Positions 33,790 to 41,130 of a stretch of 64,000 nucleotides of DNA are shown here, in pieces. The DNA lies in the NCBI GenBank assembly GCA_029553955.1, contig JAKPJZ010000059.1, positions 41,410 through 105,409 on the forward strand, given 5' to 3'. The notes under the pieces are model-generated. The model was not told the origin of the DNA. It was given only the letters and a program-made list of their open reading frames with translations, and searched no databases. Source of the stretch: Chloroflexota bacterium (GTDB lineage Bacteria; Chloroflexota; Anaerolineae; SpSt-313). The position numbers were made by a program, and so were the translations under genes. Each line of letters opens with the position of its first letter. Position 1 is the stretch's first letter.

Positions 33790-33865
33790 GGCCACGAATG
33801 ACACGAATTGTCACGAAGGGATAGCCGGCTGGAATGCTTCGTGTGAATTCGTGCAACTCGTGGCC
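33790..33865. repeat. CACGAATG hairpin repeat
   Basis: GGCCACGAATGACACGAATT and, after a short loop, its inverted near-copy (GTGTGAATTCGTG...CTCGTGGCC) form a long hairpin of the family also seen at 55049-55104. It may end the lyxK-HAD transcript. Confidence 0.55.
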
Positions 33866-33936
33866 TCGTGCCCTGCCCGCATGCACGAGTTGACTGCGCT
33901 CGCGCGACGTGCGCAATGTGGTTGAATGCAGTGAAT

Positions 33937-33999
33937 GTGCAGGCCGGTTGCACAACTGTGAATGCCATTGTTGGCAGAAAGCGCTTGCCCACATACAAT
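33937..33999 (+). promoter_or_regulatory. sorC promoter and candidate operator
   Basis: TTGGCA (33971-33976), 17 bp, TACAAT (33994-33999), 21 bases before the GTG start. GTGCA-N7-TGCAC at 33937-33953 is an inverted repeat just upstream that could be an autoregulatory site. Confidence 0.5.
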
Positions 34000-34020
34000 C
34001 GATCGTCGGAGGAGGTGAGT

Positions 34021-34977
34021 GTGGAAGAAGAACGGCTCGATCTCCTGGCGCAGGTCGCCATCTGGTACTATGAAGAGGGGCTGAACCAGTCCGACATTGC
34101 GGAGCGCATCAACAAGTCGCGCTCGATGGTCTCGCGCCTGCTCGACCACGCGCGCGAGGCTGGGCTCGTCGAAGTCCGCGTGCGCTATCCCCTGCGGACC
34201 GACGAGGGGCTGGAGCGGCAACTGCGCCAGGCGTTTGGCCTGGCCGAGGTCCACGTGCTGGCCAACCCGCCTGAAGACTATCAGCTCTTGCTGCGGCGGC
34301 TCGGCGAGCTCGGCGCGCGCTGCCTTCAGGCCGCGCTGCATCCGGGCGTCATCATCGGCTTGAGCTGGGGGACCGCCGTGTATGCCGTGGTCAGCGCCGT
34401 GCCGGCGGCACTCGTGCCAGAGGCAACGGTCGTGCAGCTCATCGGCGCCATCGGCCACGGCGACCCCATGATCGACGGCACCGAGCTGGGGCGCTGGCTG
34501 GCCCAAAAGCTCGGCGCTTCATTCCGCTTTCTCTCTGCGCCGTTGCTTGTGGAGGACGAGGCCGTGGCCAAGGCGCTGCGCAACGAGCGCATCAACAAGG
34601 AGACGCTGGAGATTGGCGCCCAGGCTGAAGTGGCCATTATCGGCATTGGTAGCCCGGAGCCAGAATACTCGAGCCTGCTGCGCGCGGGCTACCTGAGCCG
34701 GAGCGAGCTGCAGGCGCTGATGGCGGCCGGCGTGGTGGGTGACTTGGTGGCGCACCAATTCGACGAGCAGGGCCGCGTGCTCGACCTTCCGGTGAACCGC
34801 CGGGCAGTCGCCCTGGATGCCGAGTCGATCCGCCGCATCCCCAAGGTCGTCGCCGTGTCGGGCGGCGTCCCCAAGGCCAAGGCCATCGCGGCCGCGCTGC
34901 GCGGCGGTCTGGTCAACTGCCTGGTGACCGACGCGCGCGCGGCGCAGGCGGTATTGCAGCTTCACAGAGAGAGGTGA
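34021..34977 (+). CDS. SorC-family transcriptional regulator
   Basis: A 318-residue SorC/DeoR-type sugar-responsive regulator. The N-terminal helix-turn-helix is clear (WYYEEGLNQSDIAERINKSRSMVSRLLDHAREAGLVEVR in outline). The effector domain is the sugar-phosphate-isomerase-like fold with GVIIGLSWGTAVYAVV, VVQLIGAIGHGDPMIDG, AEVAIIGIGSPEP and KVVAVSGGVPKAKAIAAALRGG. Such regulators respond to phosphorylated sugar intermediates. It is the only transcription factor in the window and stands in the middle of the sugar locus, so it probably controls the transporter/BMC/epimerase genes. GTG 34021 follows GGAGGAGG; an in-frame GTG at 34015 overlaps that RBS. Confidence 0.88.
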   Translation: MEEERLDLLAQVAIWYYEEGLNQSDIAERINKSRSMVSRLLDHAREAGLVEVRVRYPLRTDEGLERQLRQAFGLAEVHVLANPPEDYQLLLRRLGELGARCLQAALHPGVIIGLSWGTAVYAVVSAVPAALVPEATVVQLIGAIGHGDPMIDGTELGRWLAQKLGASFRFLSAPLLVEDEAVAKALRNERINKETLEIGAQAEVAIIGIGSPEPEYSSLLRAGYLSRSELQALMAAGVVGDLVAHQFDEQGRVLDLPVNRRAVALDAESIRRIPKVVAVSGGVPKAKAIAAALRGGLVNCLVTDARAAQAVLQLHRER

Positions 34978-34983
34978 ACGCCC

Positions 34984-35862
34984 ATGTTCGAAATCGAGCG
35001 TGTCGCCCAGGTCGAGAGTGAAGTGGGGGAGAGCCCGCGCTGGGATGCTGACGAGCAGGCCCTCTACTGGCTCGATATCTGGTCGAACCCCACCGTCTAC
35101 CGCCTGGAGCCCAAGACGGGCACCTTTCAGCAGTGGGCGCCCGGCGTTCATGTGACCGGGCAGGCGCGACGCCAGGGCGGCGGCTTTGTCTTCGCCACGC
35201 GCACTGGGCTGTATCTGTGGGACGAGCGGACCGGCGCGCTGCAGTTCCTGGCCGATCCCGAAGCTGGCAACCGCCCCGTCCGCTTCAACGACGGCTCGGC
35301 CGACCGCCAGGGCCGCTTCTGGGCCGGGTCGACCTATGCCGACGACCAGTCGCGGCCGGAGGGCTCACTCTACCGGCTGGACCGCGACGGCTCGCTGCAT
35401 ACGATGGCCGGCGGGCTGGCCTGCTCCAACGGGCTGGGCTGGAGCCCCGACAGCAAGACGATGTACGTCACCGCCCAGTTCGCCTACGAGCTGCTCGCCT
35501 TCGACTTTGACCCGGCGACCGGCGAAATCGCCAACCGCCGCCTGTTCGCCAAGGTGCCCGAGGCGGGGGGGCTTCCCGACGGCCTGACTGTGGATGCAGA
35601 GGGCTGTGTCTGGAGCGCGCAGTGGGGCGGCTGGTGCATCACGCGCTATGACCCCGACGGCAGGGTCGAACGGGTGCTCACGCTGCCCATCCCGAACCCG
35701 ACGAGCTGCTGCTTCGGCGGCCCCGACCTGACGGACCTGTACGTGACCACCGCCTGGGGCTGGCTGACGGCGGAGCAGCGCGCCGCCGCGCCCGGTTGCG
35801 GTGATCTCTGGGTGGTGCATACCGACATCCAGGGGCTGCCCGAGCCCAAGTTCGTCGGTTAG
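34984..35862 (+). CDS. SMP-30/gluconolactonase-family lactonase
   Basis: A 292-residue six-bladed beta-propeller of the regucalcin/gluconolactonase family. The metal-binding residues are visible in VGESPRWDADEQALYWLDI (Glu), RFNDGSADRQGRFWAGS, LACSNGLGWSPDSKTMYVT (Asn) and GLPDGLTVDAEGCVW (Asp). It hydrolyses sugar-acid lactones; in this locus L-gulono- or a related lactone is plausible. No signal peptide, so it is cytoplasmic. It starts 6 bp after the sorC stop, and the Lpd gene starts 11 bp after its own stop, so the three are one unit. Confidence 0.88.
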   Translation: MFEIERVAQVESEVGESPRWDADEQALYWLDIWSNPTVYRLEPKTGTFQQWAPGVHVTGQARRQGGGFVFATRTGLYLWDERTGALQFLADPEAGNRPVRFNDGSADRQGRFWAGSTYADDQSRPEGSLYRLDRDGSLHTMAGGLACSNGLGWSPDSKTMYVTAQFAYELLAFDFDPATGEIANRRLFAKVPEAGGLPDGLTVDAEGCVWSAQWGGWCITRYDPDGRVERVLTLPIPNPTSCCFGGPDLTDLYVTTAWGWLTAEQRAAAPGCGDLWVVHTDIQGLPEPKFVG

Positions 35863-35873
35863 GGGTGAAGGCG

Positions 35874-37265
35874 ATGGCAGTGGATCTGATCGTCGTCGGC
35901 GGGGGGCCGGGCGGCTATGTGGCCGCGCTGCGTGCTGCGCAGTTGGGCGCCCACGTGGCCCTGGTGGAGGCCGAGCACATCGGCGGGGTGTGCCTCAATG
36001 TGGGCTGCATCCCCACCAAGGCGTTGCTCTGGAGCGCCGAGGTCTACCACCTGGTGGCCGATGCCGCCCGCTTTGGCGTGCGCGCCGGCCCGCCCGAGGC
36101 CGATTGGCCGGCCATGCAGGCGCGCAAGGCCGAGGTCGTTGCCAAGCTGGTGGGGGGCGTGCGCATGCTGCTGGAGCGGGCTGGGGTGGAGGTGATCGCG
36201 GGCCGCGCGCGCCTGGCCGCGCCGCAGACGGTGGCGGTCAGCGGGCCGGAGGGCGAGCGTACGCTCAGCGCCCCACGCATCATCATCGCCACCGGCTCGA
36301 CCCCGCTGCCCCTGCCCATCCCCGGCGCGGACCTGCCCGGCGTGCTCGACAGCTCGGCTGCCCTCGCCCTCGAGGCGCTGCCGGCGAGCCTGCTCGTCGT
36401 GGGCGGCGGCGCTGTGGGGCTCGAGTTCGCCACACTCTTTGCCACCCTCGGCGTGGCGGTGACCGTCGTCGAGATGCTGCCGCGCCTGGCGCCGCTGGCC
36501 GACGCCGACGTGGGCGATGCGCTGCGCACGGCGCTGCTCTTGCAGGGAGCCAGGGTGCACGTCAACACGCGCATCACGGCGCTCGAAGCCACCGCGGCCG
36601 GCCTGCGCGTCCACCTGGAGGGGCCGCAGGGCGAGACGAGCGTCGAGGCCGAGCGGGTGCTCGTGGCGGCTGGGCGCCGGGCATGCGTGGAGGGGCTGGG
36701 GCTCGACGTGGCCGGGGTGCGCTACGATCGCAAAGGCATCCAGGCTGACGAGCGCATGGCCACGAGCGTGTCCGGCGTCTATGCCGTGGGCGACGTGGTG
36801 GGCGGCACCATGCTGGCCCACGTGGCCACGCACCAGGGGGTGGTGGCGGCCGAGAACGCCCTGGGGCAGCAGGCACGCATGCGCTATGGCGCCGTGCCGA
36901 GCTGCATCTTTACCCGCCCCGAGGCAGCGAGCGTCGGCCTCAGCGAGCAGGCCGCGCGCGAGCAGGGCTACGACGTGCGCGTGGGGCGCTTCCCCTTCAA
37001 TGGCAACGGCAAGGCCATCGCCCAGGGCGAGGTCGAGGGCTGGGTCAAGGTCGTGGCCGAGGCGCGCTACGGCGCGCTGCTGGGCGTGCACATCGTCGGG
37101 CCGCATGCCTCGGACCTCGTGCTCGCAGGCGCGCTGGGGCTGACCCTGGAGGCGACCCTCGACGAAATTGCCGCCACCGTCCATCCCCATCCCAGCCTGG
37201 GCGAGGCGCTGGCCGAGGCGGGCCTGGCCGCCCTGGGCCGGGCGCTGCACCTGCCCAGGTCATGA
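35874..37265 (+). CDS. lpdA: Dihydrolipoamide dehydrogenase (E3)
   Basis: A 463-residue flavoprotein disulfide reductase. The FAD site VVGGGPGGYVAALRAA, the redox disulfide GGVCLNVGCIPTK, the NAD site LLVVGGGAVGLEFATLF, TSVSGVYAVGDVVGG, and the catalytic His-Glu pair in HPHPSLGEAL are all present. It reoxidises the E2 lipoyl group and should serve the E1/E2 encoded at 12960-16762, although it lies 19 kb away behind the sugar genes. ATG 35874 follows AGGGGTGAAGG; GTG at 35865 is in frame but would remove the RBS. No terminator is obvious before the next promoter. Confidence 0.92.
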   Translation: MAVDLIVVGGGPGGYVAALRAAQLGAHVALVEAEHIGGVCLNVGCIPTKALLWSAEVYHLVADAARFGVRAGPPEADWPAMQARKAEVVAKLVGGVRMLLERAGVEVIAGRARLAAPQTVAVSGPEGERTLSAPRIIIATGSTPLPLPIPGADLPGVLDSSAALALEALPASLLVVGGGAVGLEFATLFATLGVAVTVVEMLPRLAPLADADVGDALRTALLLQGARVHVNTRITALEATAAGLRVHLEGPQGETSVEAERVLVAAGRRACVEGLGLDVAGVRYDRKGIQADERMATSVSGVYAVGDVVGGTMLAHVATHQGVVAAENALGQQARMRYGAVPSCIFTRPEAASVGLSEQAAREQGYDVRVGRFPFNGNGKAIAQGEVEGWVKVVAEARYGALLGVHIVGPHASDLVLAGALGLTLEATLDEIAATVHPHPSLGEALAEAGLAALGRALHLPRS

Positions 37266-37419
37266 TCGGTGACTGCACTATGCCCTGATGTGTGCGGCGG
37301 GCATGTGGCTTCTGTTACCGGGCTGGTGCCGAGCATCAGGCCCGGTCGTGGTGTGATGGCTACCTGCCGGCTGTGCACTCGCCTACGCGTCGTGGATGTA
37401 CCCTCGGTAAGAACCGGTA

Positions 37420-37472
37420 TTGACATCCGCTGTATCTCGCGGTATAATACACAGAATTGGAACGGCGTTCTG
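37420..37472 (+). promoter_or_regulatory. hbd promoter with TGGAAC-N3-GTTCYR operator
   Basis: TTGACA (37420-37425), 17 bp, TATAAT (37443-37448), then TGGAAC-GGC-GTTCTG at 37458-37472. Promoter and operator are nearly identical to those at 40960-41014. A 125-base leader follows before the gene. Confidence 0.8.
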
Positions 37473-37597
37473 CTTCTCGCTGACCAGTCTCGTCTCTTGG
37501 TGCTTTGGCACACACCGCACGAACCACCAGGGAGCTGCCCCGCCCCATTGCCGTTTCGCATTGCACAGCAGTAATCGGCCAGGAAGGAGTCTTGTCT

Positions 37598-38461
37598 ATG
37601 GAGATCAAACACATAACCGTGGTGGGGGCCGGCAACATGGGGCATCAGATCGCCCTGTGCGCCGCGCTGGCCGGCTTCCGAGTCAAGTGCACCGACATTA
37701 GCGCCGAAATCCTCGCCAAGGCCGAGCGGTTTGCCGACAGCTACCTGCCCGAACGCGTGGCCAAAGGCAGGCTCACCGCTGAGGCCGCAGAGCAGGCTCG
37801 CGCCAACCTCGCCTTCGTGCCCACAGTCGAAGAGGCAGCCGCTGACGCCGACCTCGTGATCGAGGCGGTCATAGAAAAGCTGGACGTCAAGCGGGCACTG
37901 TTCGCACAGCTAGACCAGGTCGCGCCGCCGCACGCCATCCTGGCCAGCAACAGCTCCTACATCGTGAGCTCCAAGATCGCCGATGCGACCGGGCGGCCGG
38001 CCCAGGTCTGCAACATGCACTTTTTCAACCCCGCCCTGGTGATGAAGCTCGTCGAAGTCGTGCAGGGCCCCCACGTGTCGGACGAAACGGCCGAGGCGGT
38101 GATGCAAGTGGCGAGCAAGATGGGCAAGGTCCCCGTCCTGCTGCACAAGGAGGTATACGGCTTTCTGGTCAACCGCTTTGTGCAAGCTGCCAGGCAGGAA
38201 GCCCTGAAGCTGTTTGACATGGGCGTGGCCTCCTATGAGGATATCGATACCGCCGTGGTCAATGGACTGGGGTACCCCATGGGACCTTTCCAGTTGATGG
38301 ACCTTGCCGGGATCGATCTCGCCTACCACGTGGCCATGGAGCGATACCGCGAGAGCGGTGACCCAGCGCAAAGGCCCTCTCCCACTGTCGTCGAAAAGTT
38401 CGTCAAGGGCGAGTGGGGCAGGAAGGTGGGCAAGGGTTTCTACGACTATACCAAACAGTAG
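37598..38461 (+). CDS. hbd: 3-hydroxyacyl-CoA (3-hydroxybutyryl-CoA) dehydrogenase
   Basis: A 287-residue, single-function dehydrogenase of the Hbd/PaaH type. The NAD site ITVVGAGNMGHQIALCAALAG is followed by LVIEAVIEKLDVKRALF, ASNSSYIVSS and the catalytic His in CNMHFFNPALVMKLVEVV. The C-terminal dimerisation domain holds YGFLVNRFVQAARQEAL and NGLGYPMGPFQLMDLAGID. It interconverts 3-hydroxyacyl-CoA and 3-ketoacyl-CoA. The crotonase gene follows after 32 bp, giving two consecutive beta-oxidation-type steps. AAGGAG precedes the ATG at 37598. It belongs to the operator-controlled group of promoters in this half of the window. Confidence 0.92.
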   Translation: MEIKHITVVGAGNMGHQIALCAALAGFRVKCTDISAEILAKAERFADSYLPERVAKGRLTAEAAEQARANLAFVPTVEEAAADADLVIEAVIEKLDVKRALFAQLDQVAPPHAILASNSSYIVSSKIADATGRPAQVCNMHFFNPALVMKLVEVVQGPHVSDETAEAVMQVASKMGKVPVLLHKEVYGFLVNRFVQAARQEALKLFDMGVASYEDIDTAVVNGLGYPMGPFQLMDLAGIDLAYHVAMERYRESGDPAQRPSPTVVEKFVKGEWGRKVGKGFYDYTKQ

Positions 38462-38493
38462 CCGGCGATCAGCACGACTGGAGGTGGCGCGCT

Positions 38494-39279
38494 ATGGACT
38501 ACCGGTACATCCTATATGAGAAGAGCGAGGGGCTGGCGACCATCACCATCAACCGGCCTGAGGTACGAAACGCGCTGACCCAGGCGCTCATGGAAGAGCT
38601 GGGACAGGCGATCGATCAGGCAGAGGCCGATGAGGAGGTCCGGGTACTCATTCTGACGGGGGCAGGAGAGCGCGCGTTTGTCGCCGGTGCCGACATTGGC
38701 GAGGTGGGCGCCCGCGACACGTTGACCGAGCTGGGCGCGAACAGCCGGGTGCGCCGCGGAGTGTTCTCGCGCCTCGAGCACCTGTCGCGGCCGAGCATCG
38801 CCGCCGTGAACGGTTACGCTTTGGGCGGTGGATGCGAGTTAGCCCTCGCCTGCACGCTCCGAATCGCGGCCGACACGGCGCGCTTTGGCCAGCCCGAGAT
38901 CAACCTGGGGATCATCCCGGGCCTTGGCGGCACGCAACGCCTCACCCGGCTGGTGGGCAAGGGCCGGGCGATGGAGCTGATCCTCACCGGAGACCTGATC
39001 GACGCGCAGGAGGCTTTCCGCATTGGCCTCGTCAACAAGGTGGTGCCGGCCGCCCAGTTGATGGAGGAAGCGCGAGCACTGGCCAAGAAGCTGGCTGCCA
39101 AGCCGCCGCTGGCGCTGAGGGCAGCCAAGGATGCGGTGGACTATGGCGCCGACATGAGCCTGGCCGCGGCGCTCGAGTTCGAGAACCGCCTGTTTGCCAT
39201 CCTTTCGGGCACTGCCGACAAGGCTGAGGGGGTTGCTGCCTTTCTAGAGAAGCGTAAGCCCGAATGGCAGGGCCACTAG
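38494..39279 (+). CDS. Enoyl-CoA hydratase (crotonase)
   Basis: A 261-residue crotonase. The oxyanion-hole and active-site segments ERAFVAGADIGE, NGYALGGGCELALACTLRIA (first catalytic Glu) and GQPEINLGIIPGLGGTQRL (second catalytic Glu) are intact, and FLEKRKPEW is the usual C-terminal helix. It hydrates trans-2-enoyl-CoA to 3-hydroxyacyl-CoA. It is cotranscribed with hbd, and the MFS gene begins at the base after its stop. The start is set at ATG 38494 (MDYRYILYEKSEG) behind GGAGGTGG. The exact acyl chain is unknown. Confidence 0.92.
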   Translation: MDYRYILYEKSEGLATITINRPEVRNALTQALMEELGQAIDQAEADEEVRVLILTGAGERAFVAGADIGEVGARDTLTELGANSRVRRGVFSRLEHLSRPSIAAVNGYALGGGCELALACTLRIAADTARFGQPEINLGIIPGLGGTQRLTRLVGKGRAMELILTGDLIDAQEAFRIGLVNKVVPAAQLMEEARALAKKLAAKPPLALRAAKDAVDYGADMSLAAALEFENRLFAILSGTADKAEGVAAFLEKRKPEWQGH

Positions 39280-40515
39280 GTGGCGAACGCTTCGGATTAT
39301 CCGCTCTCCACCCACAACCTGGAGGACCCAGCCGCGGGCGCGGACGGCGAGCCCAGCGAAGAGCGTTTGCTCTCGGTGAACTTTTGCCTGGCGACGCTGG
39401 TCAACTTTTTCAACTCTTTCGGCTCGCAGATGATGAACGCTATCGTGCCCGTGTACGTGCTCAGCATCGGCGGCAACAACGCCGAGGCGGGGGTCGTCGG
39501 TGGTGCGGCCGCCATCACCGCCCTGCTCCTTCGCCCGCTCGTCGGCTGGGCGAGCGATGTCTGGAAGCGGCGCCCCCTGGTGTTGATCGGCAACTCTGGC
39601 ATCGGGCTGGCCAGTGTCGTCTATGCCCTCAGCAACTCGATCCGGATGCTGACGTTCGGCCGTGTCGTCCAAGGCCTCGGGATTAGCTGTTACAGCACAG
39701 CCTCCAACGCCTACATTGTCGACATCGCGCCGAGCAGGCGCCGTGCCGAGGCCATTGGCCTGTTTGCGGCCACCAACAGCCTCGGCCGCATCGTCGGGCC
39801 GGCAGTCGGCTTTTACATCGTCTCTCTCTTTGGCTATCACCGGCTGTTCAACCTGGTGACAGCGCTCGTCGTCACCGCCGGCCTCGTCTCGCTCCTAACC
39901 AGGGAGCGAAGCCGGCCACCGAACAGCCAGCGCCCAGCCTGGTCGCCGCGTACCGGCATCGTGGCAGTCGATGCGCTGCCAATTGCCTGGACCTCGTTCT
40001 GCCTCGGGTTGGCCTTCGGGTCCGTCAGCACCTTCATCGCCATCTTTGCCTCCTCTCGCGGCATCGACAACCCCGGCCTCTACTTTGCGGTTCAGGCGAT
40101 CGCCCTGCTCATCTCGCGGACCTTTTCTGGCCGCCTCGCCGACAAGTGCGGCCGAGCCGCAGCCATCATCCCAGGCGCCATCGTGATGGCGCTGGCGCTG
40201 GTTGTGCTCCCGTTGGCTCACGACCTCGCAGGCTTTATCGTCTGCGGCGCGCTCATGGGGCTGGGTTTCGGCGCGGCTCAGCCCGCCTCGATGGCGCTCC
40301 TGGCCGACCTGGTGGGCGCCGAACGCCAGGGCGTCGGCCTCGCCACCTACTTTATGGGCTACGACGGGGGCATCTTCCTGGGGTCGGTGGCCTTTGGGGT
40401 GGTGAGCGAGCTGTGGGGGTTTGGCGTGATGTGGCCGCTCGCGGCTGTGTGGACGCTGCTGGGCCTGCTGGGTCTCCTTGGGGCGCGCCGCAGTGGCGTT
40501 TCGAGGTCTGCATAG
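39280..40515 (+). CDS. MFS permease
   Basis: A 411-residue, 12-segment major facilitator protein. An unusually acidic N-terminal ~30 residues precede the first helix. VVGGAAAITALLLRPLVGWASDVWKRRPLVLIG is the helix 2-3 signature and RTFSGRLADKCGRAA its repeat in the second half. GLGFGAAQPASMALLADLVG is the matching helix 10 motif. GTG 39280 directly abuts the crotonase stop with no clear RBS, which suggests translational coupling. The substrate is probably the acid handled by hbd/crotonase, or an exported product; not determinable. Confidence 0.82.
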   Translation: MANASDYPLSTHNLEDPAAGADGEPSEERLLSVNFCLATLVNFFNSFGSQMMNAIVPVYVLSIGGNNAEAGVVGGAAAITALLLRPLVGWASDVWKRRPLVLIGNSGIGLASVVYALSNSIRMLTFGRVVQGLGISCYSTASNAYIVDIAPSRRRAEAIGLFAATNSLGRIVGPAVGFYIVSLFGYHRLFNLVTALVVTAGLVSLLTRERSRPPNSQRPAWSPRTGIVAVDALPIAWTSFCLGLAFGSVSTFIAIFASSRGIDNPGLYFAVQAIALLISRTFSGRLADKCGRAAAIIPGAIVMALALVVLPLAHDLAGFIVCGALMGLGFGAAQPASMALLADLVGAERQGVGLATYFMGYDGGIFLGSVAFGVVSELWGFGVMWPLAAVWTLLGLLGLLGARRSGVSRSA

Positions 40516-40567
40516 TGCCTGATCTCGGAAAAGAGGGAGATCAAAGCGGACCACGTCAGGGAGATCG

Positions 40568-40944
40568 TCATCTCCACTCCTTGGGAATCCAGGCACTATG
40601 AATCGGTCCCAACCCTGGAATGTATATGAGGGCACGTTCGGCCTCGAGTATACGGCAGTGACGGCACCTCTCGACAAGGTCATAGACCTGTCCAGCTATG
40701 GCAAGCGGCCGCCTCGATAGCAGTATCTGTCTGAGCCATCGATCGGCCGCAGCTTTTCCCCACCTTTCATGATCTGGGCTGCCAAGGTGTTCACTCGCGT
40801 GATACCAGTGCACCATCCCATGACTTCGAGTGTTCTGCGGCCAGGTTCCAGAGTCATGCGGTCCCCTCCCCCCGCGACCTGGGCAAAGACCGCCAATCCG
40901 CAATACCCTATTCTACCAGAATCTGTTCCAAACTCGAGATGCAC
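40568..40944 (-). pseudogene. Degraded transposase fragment (tentative)
   Basis: Minus-strand reading frames between 40944 and 40568 contain pieces such as MVHWYHASEHLG and WLRQILL, which recall the DWYHASEHL region of ISKra4-like DDE transposases, but the frames are shifted against each other. CATAGTGCCTG at 40512 and its complement at 40590 form a short inverted repeat at one side. I see no intact gene in the 40516-40950 gap; the rest is unassigned. Confidence 0.35.
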
Positions 40945-40959
40945 CCGTTTTCACGACCG

Positions 40960-41014
40960 TTGACATTCTCTGTATTATGTGGTATAATGGCGCAGAATTG
41001 GAACGGTGTCTCCA
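40960..41014 (+). promoter_or_regulatory. cocE-like promoter with TGGAAC operator
   Basis: TTGACA (40960-40965), 17 bp, TATAAT (40983-40988), then TTGGAACGGTGTCTCCA from 40998, a degenerate form of TGGAAC-N3-GTTCCA. The region from CAGAATTGGAACGG matches the hbd promoter. A leader of about 120 bases follows. Confidence 0.75.
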
Positions 41015-41130
41015 AAACAGCGAGTGCTGTTGTGCTTCACTGCTGACCCGCGTTCAGCTACTGGCAGTATCAGCCATCACCAGAGGAAGAGACCCAAGGA
41101 CTGCCAGCTTCCGAACAATGAGGAGAACAA

